Source of the DNA: Flavobacterium sp. NRK1
GTDB taxonomy: Bacteria; Bacteroidota; Bacteroidia; Flavobacteriales; Flavobacteriaceae
Assembly: GCF_024054175.1 (NCBI RefSeq)
Contig: NZ_JAMXLA010000001.1
Location: 1-64,000, forward strand
Length of the DNA: 64,000 bases
Reading direction: 5' to 3'
Made by a program: the position numbers and the translations under genes. Positions 44,101 to 52,223 of this stretch are shown in pieces. Under the pieces are notes generated by a model. It was not told the origin of the DNA, made no database searches, and was given only the letters and a program-made list of their open reading frames with translations. Every line of letters begins with the position of its first letter. The stretch's first letter is position 1.

Positions 44101-45448
44101 AACCACCTGCAGTATAAAAAGGATATCTGCCTGAAGAAGAAGAAGGAACAGATGTAGGCCCTGAAGTTGTATAACCAGTTCCTGAAGCCGTCCACCATCT
44201 TACAAATTTACCTCCCGGCATAAAGCCTCCATTGGTAATTGTAAAAGTATTTCCTGCTGAAGTAGCACTTGTTCCGTAAGTAAGCTTATTAGAACCTAAG
44301 TTTATTTTAGCATTAGAAATATTAAGATTATAATCAACACTTAAGTTGTTAAACTGCCAGTTAATATTTGGTATAGATGGACTCGTATTATTAAAAACAA
44401 GATTTCTAATTACATTATTAACAAAAGATCCGGTTCCACTTAAAGTTTGAACTCCAGATCCGTTAAATGTAAGATTACCACTTGAAGTTGAACCTACAGA
44501 AACGTTCATAGAGCCATCATTCACAATATTACCTGATACAAACAAGGTTTTTCCTGTTGTTCCTTCGTAAACATTTACAGCTCCTGCGGCACCAACATTA
44601 AGATTGCCCGCAATTGTAAAAGATGATGGTGTAGAACCATAATTTAAAACACCATTTACAGTTGTATTTGGCGAACCCTGACCAGCAGCATCAATTGTAA
44701 CAGTATGCCCAGCCGCAATTGTAACACTACTATCAAAAGTTGTAGGTACAGCATTTAGATTCCATGTAGATGGAGAAGACCAGTTTCCTGATGCAACTGA
44801 AACAAAATTTCCAGGAAGACTAGAAGTTAAAGAAATATTATCAATAGCTGCAGGAGGCTGAGCTCCGTCACTTGTATCACTTTTCCAGCTAAAAATAAGC
44901 CTGAAAGTTGTGCCTGCCAAAGATGAAGGCAGATAATAATTTGCTGTCTGAGAAGTTCCCTGAAGGTTACCGTTGCCTATAAAGGTAGCTCCGGAAATTC
45001 CTGCCGGAACTAGTGTAGCCCCACTTCCAGGATGAGTATTAACACCAACAGGTGTTATTGTTGTAGGTGCAATAAATACCTGCCATAAATCCCAGGTACT
45101 TTCTCCCTGACCATACCAATTAAAACTTAATTGAATTTTTGATTCACCTGCAGGTACAGTTATGTCCCTGTAAAAGTAATTAGTACATGGGGCAGCATTG
45201 TCATAAGCATGCGTTGTACCCGATGTACTTGATACATAAGCAACATTGCCGGTCAAAGAACCCTGAGCAGCAACAGACCCTACATACCAGGGGTTGTTGG
45301 CAGAATTGGAAGCGGTCCATCCGTTTGCGGTAAACGTAGCTCCGTTAGCGAAGCCTCCATCACCTGAAGGATCAACCAGTACCGTCTGCCCATACCCAAC
45401 CGTAATAACGGAGAGTAAGAATGCAATTAGTAAAGTAATTTTTTTCAT
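38180..45448 (-). CDS. Giant multidomain adhesin, T9SS type A cargo (2422 residues)
   Basis: Signal peptide (SVITVGYGQ, cleavage near residue 21), then a jelly-roll-like N-terminal domain. Two blocks opening with GNWSSPSTWN (about 219) and GDWNSAATWN (about 584) lead beta-helix-like Gly/Ser/Thr/Asn-rich stretches. An Ig-like domain (YQWQSSADGVTYTDI, about 1120) follows, then two paralogous domains starting MQILYTANELEAFGL and TQILFTAEELNAQGL (about 1280 and 1585). Five tandem modules of about 75 residues occupy about 1805-2182, then a CSEYTLPELV module. It ends in a type A sorting domain (FDFYPNPVKDVLNLSYS...TIKVIKKQ). It is an exported surface adhesin, probably for attachment or gliding. No promoter match was found upstream. 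Confidence 0.93.
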   Translation of the reverse strand: MKKITLLIAFLLSVITVGYGQTVLVDPSGDGGFANGATFTANGWTASNSANNPWYVGSVAAQGSLTGNVAYVSSTSGTTHAYDNAAPCTNYFYRDITVPAGESKIQLSFNWYGQGESTWDLWQVFIAPTTITPVGVNTHPGSGATLVPAGISGATFIGNGNLQGTSQTANYYLPSSLAGTTFRLIFSWKSDTSDGAQPPAAIDNISLTSSLPGNFVSVASGNWSSPSTWNLNAVPTTFDSSVTIAAGHTVTIDAAGQGSPNTTVNGVLNYGSTPSSFTIAGNLNVGAAGAVNVYEGTTGKTLFVSGNIVNDGSMNVSVGSTSSGNLTFNGSGVQTLSGTGSFVNNVIRNLVFNNTSPSIPNINWQFNNLSVDYNLNISNAKINLGSNKLTYGTSATSAGNTFTITNGGFMPGGKFVRWWTASGTGYTTSGPTSVPSSSSGRYPFYTAGGSQRILLLGRTTPTAGGTYGVTYNEVAGLTYGLSIADGAYTVTDRTNSNFVVTTEGNPTAEASAWVTIFAPGAYYPINSNSRVVGQNAALSGTNVATGSLAAAQRSNISIADLTSSTGLYLGVNAADVPFTSVSSGDWNSAATWNKGTVPACNDVVVIGSGMTVTVNSAGNNAKNVSIASGGTLVVSSGDLTVGCTLFNNTLTNSGTLTVTGGTLTINGNLNNTSGSIFNQSGGDIIVDGNAAGDAANSVASGTSIVQLSSQFINWTGGTLTIVDPHANSSSSNTITYTNSTQNVDVTTGHTLRLGNGTSTDAGGSTYGFRINTFAGSNRITFNNIIIDSGAGTNRFITSSYDYGINGNLTVNANSEFRDNGKVVRVAGNIVNNGLFVNTGTLSLATFLNGTAAAGTNAQTISGTGIFANNETPASVTANLNSLTVNNSNASGVTLSVPLSVSGTLTLTSGMVNTSNVNLLTLGTATAQGSLSGSSATAYVNGPLARTIASGNANTNYIAFPVGKAAFAPVFLAPTTTEVTVMKAEAFDSNTGTLDPSIINLTADRRWETPVVSGVITDIKVRVGDANIVATSIPVMAAAADGAYASSFGSIATFTAGTPNTTQSNNALAAANFTGFLSFADSNSCSGTPAPGNTIASANNICQGTSVTFSTQNTTAGSGVVYQWQSSADGVTYTDIENATNATYTTVPTAALYYRVNVTCTDGPATGTSAPVQITFPNGVTDSTGATRCGAGTVVLNASGTANATIKWYDAITGGNLLGSGTAFTTPTINSTTTFYASAVTSSPGSITTGTDTTLTGDTEQPTAFCNRWSGYKMQILYTANELEAFGLSAGNITSLTFDITTLGDGASNDNFTVRMGPGTGNSITSSTFVTEGLTTVYGPQTYTHTASGLQTITFSTPYAWDGTSSILIEVSHDGANDINNARTYYTATTANMLLYATNTTAETGTLSTKRLNVMLAGQIGCGSARVPVLATVNTPPALTLSPDPAVICEGQSTTAVTILTGAADYDTYVWTPSAGVTGTAATGWVFNPTTSTTYTLQASQSSGALCNAEPVVVNVGVNLQPSAAITITPATSVCQESTQPLTLTNAVGALSAAIGNGTTAPGTTSYPNPFSAYYGGTKTQILFTAEELNAQGLMPGSTISTLSFDFNASEANTLNDFRIKIGTTSNQNTTGGFVSSATLTTVYNMSYTPTDGATGLVPFTLTTPYIWTGGNLIVEIAHNQGNSGNGSGTTTNTTETTFNSVYTGAKDSVTPAGLESYDALTSFSIDSASNLRPNIVFGFNPNNTVVWSPVTNLFTDAAATVAYTGQSVATVYTKPTADITYNATVTTALGCERVKTVDITLVITPAPTVAAPIQEVCNAGTIADLMATGTAIKWYAAATGGNALASTTALVDDTPYYASQTVNGCESVLRTMLTPNITIVAAPAIENAEQTFCNLGTVADLMPNDDNINWYNVATGGTALDPAATLASGNYYASQTVDGCESAARTMVAVTVNVTAAPTIDNAEQTFCNSGTVADLMPNGEGITWYDAETGGNALDASAALVDGMSYYASQTINGCEGLLRGMVTANINVVAAPAIDNAEQTFCNSATVADLMPNGAEIMWYDAETGGNALDASTALVDGMMYYASQTVDGCEGLIRGMVTATINVTAAPTGDDEQEFCNSATIADLMVTGDNITWYDAETDGNMLTAETTLVDGTMYYASQTINGCEGMTRLGVTAVVYNVVADAPENVNECSEYTLPELVSGAYFTESNGQGTEIAAGTVITEDTTLYVYAEEGVNVVCSDENMFTITIANVPAPTGEATQTINGDVASDVTVEDLMAGLIEGGTVTWYASEEDAMAGTNPLSSDMQLTQGTTYYATQTVGNCTSTGIYTVMVDIVLGREGFDVKAFDFYPNPVKDVLNLSYSTEITSVTVFNLLGQLVVNQNPNTAEVKLDMSSLADGAYVVNVTAGNTVKTIKVIKKQ
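38903..40036 (-). repeat. Five tandem modules of about 225 bp in the giant adhesin
   Basis: Each encodes AAPxIxNAEQTFCNSxTVADLMPNGxxIxWYDAETGGNALDxSxALVDGxxYYASQTxxGCEG-like sequence, shown here with variable positions as x. Modules 3 and 4 are almost identical at protein level; the outer ones diverge, as expected of unequal crossing-over in the centre. Confidence 0.9.
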
Positions 45449-45686
45449 AAAATGATTAATTAATTAAAAGTTAATAAAAGTAAAAATTTTAAGTATGCTT
45501 ATTACAACACATTGTTAAATAGTTATATTTTTACACATAATTAAACAATACTGTAATTTTATTGATTAAAAATTATAAAAACAGAATTTTTAAAACACTT
45601 TTTAAACAACAATCAAAAAAATTTCACAAAACGCAAACGTTTTTAGTTGTTGTATTTACACTTTAATATTACATTTTATATATAAA

Positions 45687-45708
45687 AAAACCCCTTAAAG
45701 GGGCTTTT
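45687..45708 (-). terminator. Terminator of fabV
   Basis: CCCCT with AGGGG around TAA, one mismatch, then AAAA/TTTT pairs; ends in a T run (AAAAAAA on the plus strand). It lies about 40 bases past the fabV stop. Confidence 0.65.
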
Positions 45709-45745
45709 TGTTATTTATATCACAAAGACTTCAATTAAAATATAA

Positions 45746-46936
45746 CTATTTAATACTTTCAATTGCTACCACTTCATTAGTATCTGCTTTATAATCTACA
45801 TTTTCATAATCAAAACCAAAAAGATTATAAAAGTCTTTTCTATATCCTTCAAGGTCGCCAATTTCAGCCAGATTATCTGTATCGGCTTTTTTCCATAACT
45901 CTGCTACTTTAGCCTGAACATCATCACGCATTTCCCAGTCATCGATTCTTATTCTCCCTTTGTCATCAAGAGGCATTTCGCCACCATTATAAAGCCTTTC
46001 AGCATACAAACGCTGCATTTGCTCAATAGTCCCTTCATGAAGCCCCATTTCTTTCATAATTTTATATAACAAAGAAATATATAAAGGAATAACAGGTATT
46101 GCAGAGCTTGCCTGTGTAACCAATGCTTTATTTACCGAAACATACGCTTTGCCATGTATATCTTTTAGTTTATCAGAAATTTCAAAAGCAGTTGCTTCAA
46201 GATGGTCTTTTGCACGGCCAATAGTTCCTTTTCTATAAACAGCTTCCGTTAATGCAGGGCCAATATAAGAATAAGCTACTGTCAGGGCACCCTCTGCAAG
46301 TACACCGGCATCTTTAAGAGCATCTATCCACATTGCCCAGTCTTCGCCTCCCATTACAGTAACTGTATTTTCAATATCCTCTTCATTTGCAGGCTCTATA
46401 GAAACTTCAGATACCTTGCCTGTATGAAAATCTACTGTTTTATTAGAAAATGTCTGCCCTATCGGCTTAAGGCTTGAACGGTGAGTTACACCAGTTTCAG
46501 GATGCACACGTACAGGCGAAGCAAGACTGTAGATTACTAAATCTACCTGACCTAAATCTTCCTTAATAAGATTAATAACCTGTTCTTTAATTTCTTTAGA
46601 AAATGCATCACCATTAATGCTTTTAGCATATAAGCCTGCTGCGTGAGCTTCTTTTTCAAAAGCGGCCGAATTATACCAGCCCGGTGAAGCCGTTTTACCT
46701 TCCATAGGAGGTTTTTCAAAAAAGACACCTATTGTAGAAGCATCGCTTCCAAAAGCGCTGGTTATTCTTGATGAAAGACCAAAACCTGTTGAAGCACCTA
46801 TAACAAGTACTTTTTTAGCACCGTTAATGGCTCCTTTAGATTTTACATATTCTATTTGTTTTTTTACATTTTGCGCTGCACCTTCCGGGTGGGCTGTCAG
46901 GCAAATGAATCCTCTCATTCTTGGTTCTATAATCAT
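45746..46936 (-). CDS. fabV: Trans-2-enoyl-CoA/ACP reductase FabV
   Basis: 396 residues, the usual length. FabV reduces the enoyl double bond with NADH in the last step of fatty acid elongation. Seen: IEPRMRGFICLTAHPEGA at the start, the NADH-binding GASTGFGL (47-54), YSLASPVR, and the Tyr234-x8-Lys243 active site in AYSYIGPALTEAVYRKGTIGRAK-like sequence. This spaced YX8K distinguishes FabV from FabI. FabV enzymes tolerate triclosan in other bacteria. A promoter lies in the gap after recN. Confidence 0.96.
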   Translation of the reverse strand: MIIEPRMRGFICLTAHPEGAAQNVKKQIEYVKSKGAINGAKKVLVIGASTGFGLSSRITSAFGSDASTIGVFFEKPPMEGKTASPGWYNSAAFEKEAHAAGLYAKSINGDAFSKEIKEQVINLIKEDLGQVDLVIYSLASPVRVHPETGVTHRSSLKPIGQTFSNKTVDFHTGKVSEVSIEPANEEDIENTVTVMGGEDWAMWIDALKDAGVLAEGALTVAYSYIGPALTEAVYRKGTIGRAKDHLEATAFEISDKLKDIHGKAYVSVNKALVTQASSAIPVIPLYISLLYKIMKEMGLHEGTIEQMQRLYAERLYNGGEMPLDDKGRIRIDDWEMRDDVQAKVAELWKKADTDNLAEIGDLEGYRKDFYNLFGFDYENVDYKADTNEVVAIESIK

Positions 46937-46986
46937 ATCAATGAAATAATGGTATTATCTTTCTATTGTTTGTTTGAAGTGGTACG

Positions 46987-47016
46987 CAAATATAAAGCGT
47001 TTTTTTAGTTAAGCAA
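46987..47016 (-). promoter_or_regulatory. fabV promoter
   Basis: On the minus strand TTG (47016-47014, inside the end of recN), 19-base spacer and TATATTTG (46994-46987) match both boxes; about 50-base leader. Confidence 0.7.
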
Positions 47017-48657
47017 CGCTTCGGCATGCTTTAAGGCCGAAGCCGATATATCCTTTCCAGATAACATTTCTGCTATTTCTTTTATTCTTTCATCATGTGA
47101 AAGCAGTTTTAATTCAGATACGGTGGTTTCTCCCTGTGTATATTTAAATACTTTATAATGCTGATCTCCCTTTGCAGCAATTTGTGGCAGGTGCGTAATA
47201 GCAAATACCTGCATCCCCCTACTCATAGACTTCATAACATCACCCATTTTGTGTGCTATTTCACCGGATACTCCTGTGTCAATTTCATCAAATATTATGG
47301 TAGGCAGTTTAGAATATTCCGCCAGCACAGCTTTTACGGAAAGCATTATACGCGACATTTCGCCTCCTGATGCTACTTTTTTCAGCAGTCCAAAATCAGT
47401 TCCTTTATTTGCGGAAAACAGAAGGCTTATTTCATCTTTACCGTTATTATGATAATTGTCTGAAAGTTTTACCTCAAAATTAAAGCGTGCATTCGGCATG
47501 CCTAACTGTGCAAGTATAAAAGTTATTTTATCTGTAAGTACAGGTACAGCTTTTACTCTTTTATCATGAATAGTTTCAGCTGTAGTATCAATTATAGTTT
47601 TAGCTTTTTCCGCTTCTTCTTTTAGTTTATTAATAGTTCCGTCAAGTTCGTCTGCAAGTACTACCTTATTATCCAGTGCTTCCTGAATTTCAATCAGTTC
47701 TTCTACAGTGCCAACCTGATGCTTTTTCTGCAGTGTATAAATAAGTTGTAATTTCTGGTTGATAAGTTCCAGCCTTTCCGGATCATTAATGAGCTTCTCA
47801 AAGTTTTGTGAAAGCTCATCTGTTATATCATCAAATTCAATTAAGAGACTTGAAACCCTTTCAGAATAAGCAGCATATTCAGATGATATACCACTTACCT
47901 TTTGCAAAGCTGTTTTAATTTCTTTAAGGTTTTGCAAAACACCAATCTGCTCCTCATTAGCTAAGGCTAATGCCTTACCTACAGACTCTTTAATAAATTC
48001 AACATTACTTAGTTTTTCAAGCTCCGCCTCCAACTCATCCTGCTCCCCCGTTTTTAAAGAAGCACTAAATAATTCCTGTAATAAAAATGAATTATAATCC
48101 TGTTCTTTAGACAGGGTTTCTTTTTGCTCCTCAGCCTTTTTTAATTGCAGCAGCAATGACTTATACCCTGAAAGCTGGCTTTTATAGAGAACTACATTTT
48201 TAGCATTATCAGCTACAGCATCCAATATCTGAATTTGATATTGTTCATCAGAAAGTTCACGGGTTTGCTGCTGCGAGTGTATATCTATAAGATAAGTACC
48301 CAGTTTCTGCAACTCCTGTAGATTTACCGGACTATCGTTCACAAAGGCACGTGATTTTCCTGAAGGTAAAATTTCTCTTCTAATAATAGTCACATCTTCA
48401 TAATCAAGATCATTCTCCGCAAAAAAATACTGCAGATCATAATCTCCAATCTTAAAATGTGCTTCAACAACACATTTCTGCTCCTTATCTTTTAAAGAAG
48501 TAAGATCGGCACGATTACCGGATATAAGCCCAAGCGCTCCTAAAATTATAGATTTACCGGCACCTGTTTCTCCAGTTATTGTAGAAAGCCTGTTAGAAAA
48601 ATCAATATGCAGATGCTCTATGAGAGCGAAGTTTTTTATATGTAGTGTTTGCAGCAT
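47005..48657 (-). CDS. recN: DNA repair ATPase RecN
   Basis: 550 residues, SMC-like. The N-terminal Walker A is GETGAGKS (29-36) after LHIKNFALIEHLHIDF. Long coiled-coil arms fill about 150-360, and the C-terminal head has SGGEMSRIMLSVKAVLA (signature), PTIIFDEIDTGVSGEIA (Walker B) and FAITHLPQIAAKGDQHY. RecN acts early at double-strand breaks, tethering DNA ends before recombination. The porD operon upstream ends in its own terminator, and recN has a separate promoter. Confidence 0.97.
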   Translation of the reverse strand: MLQTLHIKNFALIEHLHIDFSNRLSTITGETGAGKSIILGALGLISGNRADLTSLKDKEQKCVVEAHFKIGDYDLQYFFAENDLDYEDVTIIRREILPSGKSRAFVNDSPVNLQELQKLGTYLIDIHSQQQTRELSDEQYQIQILDAVADNAKNVVLYKSQLSGYKSLLLQLKKAEEQKETLSKEQDYNSFLLQELFSASLKTGEQDELEAELEKLSNVEFIKESVGKALALANEEQIGVLQNLKEIKTALQKVSGISSEYAAYSERVSSLLIEFDDITDELSQNFEKLINDPERLELINQKLQLIYTLQKKHQVGTVEELIEIQEALDNKVVLADELDGTINKLKEEAEKAKTIIDTTAETIHDKRVKAVPVLTDKITFILAQLGMPNARFNFEVKLSDNYHNNGKDEISLLFSANKGTDFGLLKKVASGGEMSRIMLSVKAVLAEYSKLPTIIFDEIDTGVSGEIAHKMGDVMKSMSRGMQVFAITHLPQIAAKGDQHYKVFKYTQGETTVSELKLLSHDERIKEIAEMLSGKDISASALKHAEALLN

Positions 48658-48678
48658 ATGTTATTTAACATTACAATA

Positions 48679-48686
48679 CAAATATA
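48679..48686 (-). promoter_or_regulatory. recN promoter -7 element
   Basis: On the minus strand TATATTTG, 21 bases before ATG 48657. Confidence 0.55.
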
Positions 48687-48796
48687 GTATTTAGCAAGTA
48701 ATTATAATATTTAAAACAGTATATAAGACGTTAATTTTAAAGAATCATTTAATTTACAGATAGTATGTATAATGCCAATTAAAAAATAACAGTCAT

Positions 48797-48829
48797 AAAA
48801 AAACCGCAGAATAATACTGCGGTTTTTTT
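48797..48829 (-). terminator. Terminator of the bamD-rpoZ-coaBC-porD operon
   Basis: CCGCAG with CTGCGG, extended by A/T pairs, is followed by seven T on the minus strand, 14 bases past porD. Confidence 0.88.
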
Positions 48830-48842
48830 TTAATTATATCTG

Positions 48843-49727
48843 CTATCTTATCTTATTCCACTTAGCTCCGTTTAAGGGTGAAACTTTGTTAAGTGTCTCA
48901 ATTAACTCAGCAGTATTTACTGTAGGACCTCCTGTAAACATAGCAACGATCTCATCCGATTTTGAGTCAAAAAATGTTCTGGTTAAAAGAGCATTTGGGC
49001 GGACACTCTGCACTTTAGAAAGTGTTTTTATTGATGCCATAACTTTTTCCTTTCCTCCCTTTAAATCATCAGCCATAGTATCAAGTGCTCCATAGTGATA
49101 CTCATACAAAGCCTCTCTGAAAGGAGTAAATGTATTGGATAAAAGATCGGTAATAAGAAAATATCTGTTTTGATTATTACCATCCTGCTGACTCCACCCT
49201 TTATAGTTTCCAGCTCCAAGACTGGCAATATTTTGTGCAACCTGATAGTATTTAGTTCCGCTGTTTTTTTCAAAAGTATCTGCATCCATTCCAATAATAA
49301 CATTAGCATAAAAAGCTATCACTCCAACAAGGTTTGAATCAAAACTATTTGGATTATAATAAAGATTTTCACCTTCATTATACCTGAATGAAAAATCTTT
49401 ATCGTTAAAATTTAATATCGGTGAAGAGTAAGTTGAATTAAAAATAGGCCTTGATGACTGCACCTGTAATGTTGCCGTAAAAGAATTTGATGAATATGCC
49501 GATATGTTAATAAACATTGAGCAGTCTATACGTTCATCCCTGTCAAAACTTCTGTTTGTCCAGTTAGTATTGTTCACAAAATCATTTAAAGACCTTTCAA
49601 GAGTTTTAAATATCTGTGGATTTGCATCTGTAATTCTGTCAAAACTTACTTTTACAGTACAGTTAAGCTCCTGACCATTTACAGATAATGAAAACATTAC
49701 TAACAACAGTCCTAACCATTTATACAT
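48843..49727 (-). CDS. porD: Type IX secretion protein PorD (DUF4835)
   Basis: 294 residues with a signal peptide (LLVMFSLSVNGQ). The mature part begins ELNCTVKVSFDRITDANPQIFKTLE, contains DRDERIDCSMFINIS, FNDKDFSFRYNEGENLYYNP and YYQVAQNIASLGAGNYKGWSQ-like segments, and matches the DUF4835/PorD family throughout. PorD is a periplasmic protein linked to T9SS function in Bacteroidota. It overlaps the end of coaBC by 8 bases and closes the operon headed by bamD. This fits the three T9SS cargo proteins in the window, though it is not adjacent to them. Confidence 0.9.
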   Translation of the reverse strand: MYKWLGLLLVMFSLSVNGQELNCTVKVSFDRITDANPQIFKTLERSLNDFVNNTNWTNRSFDRDERIDCSMFINISAYSSNSFTATLQVQSSRPIFNSTYSSPILNFNDKDFSFRYNEGENLYYNPNSFDSNLVGVIAFYANVIIGMDADTFEKNSGTKYYQVAQNIASLGAGNYKGWSQQDGNNQNRYFLITDLLSNTFTPFREALYEYHYGALDTMADDLKGGKEKVMASIKTLSKVQSVRPNALLTRTFFDSKSDEIVAMFTGGPTVNTAELIETLNKVSPLNGAKWNKIR

Positions 49728-50931
49728 TGTAATGAGATTTTATCTTATTTATAATATCCTGCGCTACTTCTTCTTTTGTTTTAAGTTCTAACGGTTCAAG
49801 ACTAAAATTCTTATCTATAAAAGTAACTTTATTTGTAAGTTTGCCAAAACCGGCTCCTTCATCGTTAAGTGAATTTAAAACAATCAAATCTAAGTTTTTT
49901 TTCTTGATTTTTAGCTTTGCGTGCTCAATTTCATTTTCCGTTTCAAGCGCAAAACCAATAAGAAACTGTTGCTCTTTTATTTCGCCTAAAGAAAACAGAA
50001 TATCCTGAGTCTTTTCAAGCTCCAGAAAAAATTCCTCTTCATTTTTCTTAATCTTTTGAGAAGCAACATGCTTAGGCCTGTAATCTGCTACCGCCGCCGC
50101 TGCAACCGCAGCATCAACGCCATCAAAATATTCATGACATGCATTATACATATCCTGAGAGGAAACAACCCTTACAACTTTCACAAGAAGATGCTCCAGT
50201 TTTAAATGAGAAGGCCCTGTTATAAGTATAACTTCTGCACCTTCATTTGCGGCCGCTTTAGCTATATCAAATCCCATTTTTCCCGACGAATGGTTACCAA
50301 TAAAACGCACAGGATCTATAGGTTCGTATGTAGGACCCGCAGTAACCAGTATTTTTTTTCCGCGAAGGGGTAATTTGCTTTCAAGGTCTGCTTCTAGAAA
50401 AGCAATTATATTTTCAGGCTCAGCCATTCTTCCTTCTCCCGAAAGTCCACTTGCCAGTTCTCCGCTTTCTGCAGGAATTATGATATTGCCATAAGACCTG
50501 AGAGCATTAAAACTTGAAAGTGTAGAAGGGTGTTTATACATATCAAGATCCATTGCCGGAACAAAATATACCGGACATTTAGCCGAAAGATATGTAGCAA
50601 GAAGAAGATTATCTGAATTACCAGCAACCATTTTAGAAAGTGTATTGGCTGTGGCCGGGGCAATTAAAAACAAGTCGGCCCAAAGTGCCAGATCTACATG
50701 GTTATTCCAAACCGCATTTTCATCTTCCTCATTAAAGAAAGAAGAATGAACCGGATTTTTTGAAAGAGTAGATAAGGTAAGAGGAGTAACAAAATTTTTA
50801 GAAGCAGGCGTCATTATAACTTGCACATGCGCGCCTGCTTTTATAAAAAGCCTTACCAATGAGGCTGTTTTATATGCGGCTATACCCCCGGAAATACCGA
50901 GCAAAATTTTCTTACCGCTTAAAACAGACAT
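49720..50931 (-). CDS. coaBC: Bifunctional phosphopantothenoylcysteine decarboxylase/synthetase CoaBC
   Basis: 403 residues. The N-terminal CoaC half is an FMN flavoprotein (KKILLGISGGIAAYKTASLVR; PASKNFVTPLTLSTL; VPAMDLDMYKHP, the PAM-type active loop). The C-terminal CoaB half binds CTP (ILVTAGPTYEPIDPVRFIGNHSSGKMG, KIKK...). Together they make 4'-phosphopantetheine from phosphopantothenate and cysteine. It starts 8 bases after rpoZ and overlaps porD, so it lies in mid-operon. Confidence 0.96.
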   Translation of the reverse strand: MSVLSGKKILLGISGGIAAYKTASLVRLFIKAGAHVQVIMTPASKNFVTPLTLSTLSKNPVHSSFFNEEDENAVWNNHVDLALWADLFLIAPATANTLSKMVAGNSDNLLLATYLSAKCPVYFVPAMDLDMYKHPSTLSSFNALRSYGNIIIPAESGELASGLSGEGRMAEPENIIAFLEADLESKLPLRGKKILVTAGPTYEPIDPVRFIGNHSSGKMGFDIAKAAANEGAEVILITGPSHLKLEHLLVKVVRVVSSQDMYNACHEYFDGVDAAVAAAAVADYRPKHVASQKIKKNEEEFFLELEKTQDILFSLGEIKEQQFLIGFALETENEIEHAKLKIKKKNLDLIVLNSLNDEGAGFGKLTNKVTFIDKNFSLEPLELKTKEEVAQDIINKIKSHYNV

Positions 50932-50939
50932 CGTTGTAA

Positions 50940-51257
50940 TTATTTATTTTCTTTTCTGTAAGATACCTTACCGTCAAGCCATTCCTGAACTGCCAAAGCA
51001 TGAGGCTTAGGAAGTTTTTCATAGAATTTAGAAACTTCAATCTGTTCTTTGTTCTCAAAAATTTCCTCCAGGCTGTCGTTGTAAGTAGCAAACTCCTCAA
51101 GCTTCTCGATCAGTTCCTTTTTAATTTCGGTATTGATCTGATTAGCTCTCCTAGCGATAATAGTAATTGCTTCGTAAACGTTACCTGTCGGCTCTTCTAT
51201 CACATTCTTGTTATAGGTAATCGTGTTAACGGGAGCTGTTGTTTTCTTTAAATCCAT
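50940..51257 (-). CDS. rpoZ: RNA polymerase subunit omega
   Basis: 105 residues of the Bacteroidota omega/Rpb6-like type. TGNVYEAITIIARRANQINTEI matches the region that clamps the beta' subunit. The C-terminal part (KFYEKLPKPHALAVQEWLDGKVSYRK) is a family extension. It is 7 bases after bamD and 8 before coaBC. The same bamD-rpoZ-coaBC-porD order is familiar from other Flavobacteriia and supports the call. Confidence 0.9.
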   Translation of the reverse strand: MDLKKTTAPVNTITYNKNVIEEPTGNVYEAITIIARRANQINTEIKKELIEKLEEFATYNDSLEEIFENKEQIEVSKFYEKLPKPHALAVQEWLDGKVSYRKENK

Positions 51258-51264
51258 GACTCGT

Positions 51265-52071
51265 TTATTTAGAAAATTTTTGTAATTCAGTATCTATTTT
51301 TTCAAGCATCTTGTCTGCCTGCTCTTTATATTTTGTTTCCGGATTAAACTTAACCAATGCATTGTAGTTGGCTTTTGCTGCTTCCAGACGATCTTTCATT
51401 TTTACAAACACACTATTTATAGCCAGTTGATATGACGAATCAAATTTATAATATAATGCGTCTTCTTTATACTTTGTACCAGGATAATCTAAAATAAAAT
51501 TATCCAGCGCTTTAATAGCGGCATTATGGTCACCATTATATTCCGAAATAGTATTGTATTGCTTAGCTATTTCAAAAGCCTTTTTCTCAAGTTTCTCTCT
51601 TAGCTCCTTTACTAATCCGTTAGCTTCCGCCATATACTGGGAGTTCGGATAATTATCTATAAACTGCTGTAGTTTATCAAGGGCTTTATAGGTATCAACC
51701 TGATCTAAAGAAAATCTTGGTGACAGCATATAATAACTTTTCGCACTCAAAAAAGATGCTTCTTCTACTTTTTCGCTGCCCGGATAGTTTGCAGTAAAAC
51801 TTTCAAACTGGTAACCTGCTGTATAATACTGTTTGGTTTTATATAATGCCTGAGAATACATATAAAACATTTTTTGCGCCTGAGCTTTACCTCTGTATGA
51901 AGGTGCAATTTGTTCAAAAAGCCTTATAGCTTTACTGTATTTTCCCTTATCATACATCTTTTCAGCTACATCATATTTTTTTGCTATATCATCATTCTTA
52001 ATCGCTTTCTGATATTCACTGCACGATGTAAGCGCAAAAGCAATAAAAAGTATATAAAAGTATCTTGCCAT
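51265..52071 (-). CDS. bamD: Outer membrane assembly lipoprotein BamD
   Basis: 268 residues with a lipoprotein signal (LFIAFALTSCSEYQ, lipid Cys17). Five tetratricopeptide-type helical pairs follow: AEKMYDKGKYSKAIRLFEQ, YTAGYQFESFTANYPGS, LDKLQQFIDNYPNSQYM, IKALDNFILDYPGTKY, ANYNALVKFNPETKY. The repeated NYPxS/DYPGT segments are typical of BamD/YfiO, a part of the BAM complex that inserts outer membrane proteins. It is the first gene of the operon that includes rpoZ, coaBC and porD. Confidence 0.92.
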   Translation of the reverse strand: MARYFYILFIAFALTSCSEYQKAIKNDDIAKKYDVAEKMYDKGKYSKAIRLFEQIAPSYRGKAQAQKMFYMYSQALYKTKQYYTAGYQFESFTANYPGSEKVEEASFLSAKSYYMLSPRFSLDQVDTYKALDKLQQFIDNYPNSQYMAEANGLVKELREKLEKKAFEIAKQYNTISEYNGDHNAAIKALDNFILDYPGTKYKEDALYYKFDSSYQLAINSVFVKMKDRLEAAKANYNALVKFNPETKYKEQADKMLEKIDTELQKFSK

Positions 52072-52084
52072 ATTTGTTGGTTAT

Positions 52085-52096
52085 GCTGCACGCAGC
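52085..52096 (-). promoter_or_regulatory. GC-rich leader hairpin before bamD
   Basis: GCTGC and GCAGC arms with a 2-base centre, in the leader about 14 bases before ATG 52071, in an otherwise AT-rich gap. It could modulate initiation. Low certainty. Confidence 0.3.
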
Positions 52097-52115
52097 GGCT
52101 ATTTTAAAGCAACTG

Positions 52116-52144
52116 CAAATTTAGTTAATAATTAGAGAATACAA
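52116..52144 (-). promoter_or_regulatory. Promoter of the bamD operon
   Basis: On the minus strand TTG (52144-52142), 18-base spacer and TAAATTTG (52123-52116) match both boxes. Confidence 0.75.
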
Positions 52145-52176
52145 AATCTTTTTTTTCAGCCTGTTTGCTATAAAAA

Positions 52177-52199
52177 AAGATGCCTTTATCAGGCATCTT
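52177..52199 (-). terminator. Terminator of ferritin
   Basis: AAGATGCCT with AGGCATCTT, 9-bp stem and 5-base loop, then a T run on the minus strand. Confidence 0.85.
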
Positions 52200-52223
52200 C
52201 CTTAAAACTTAAATGTGTCTTTT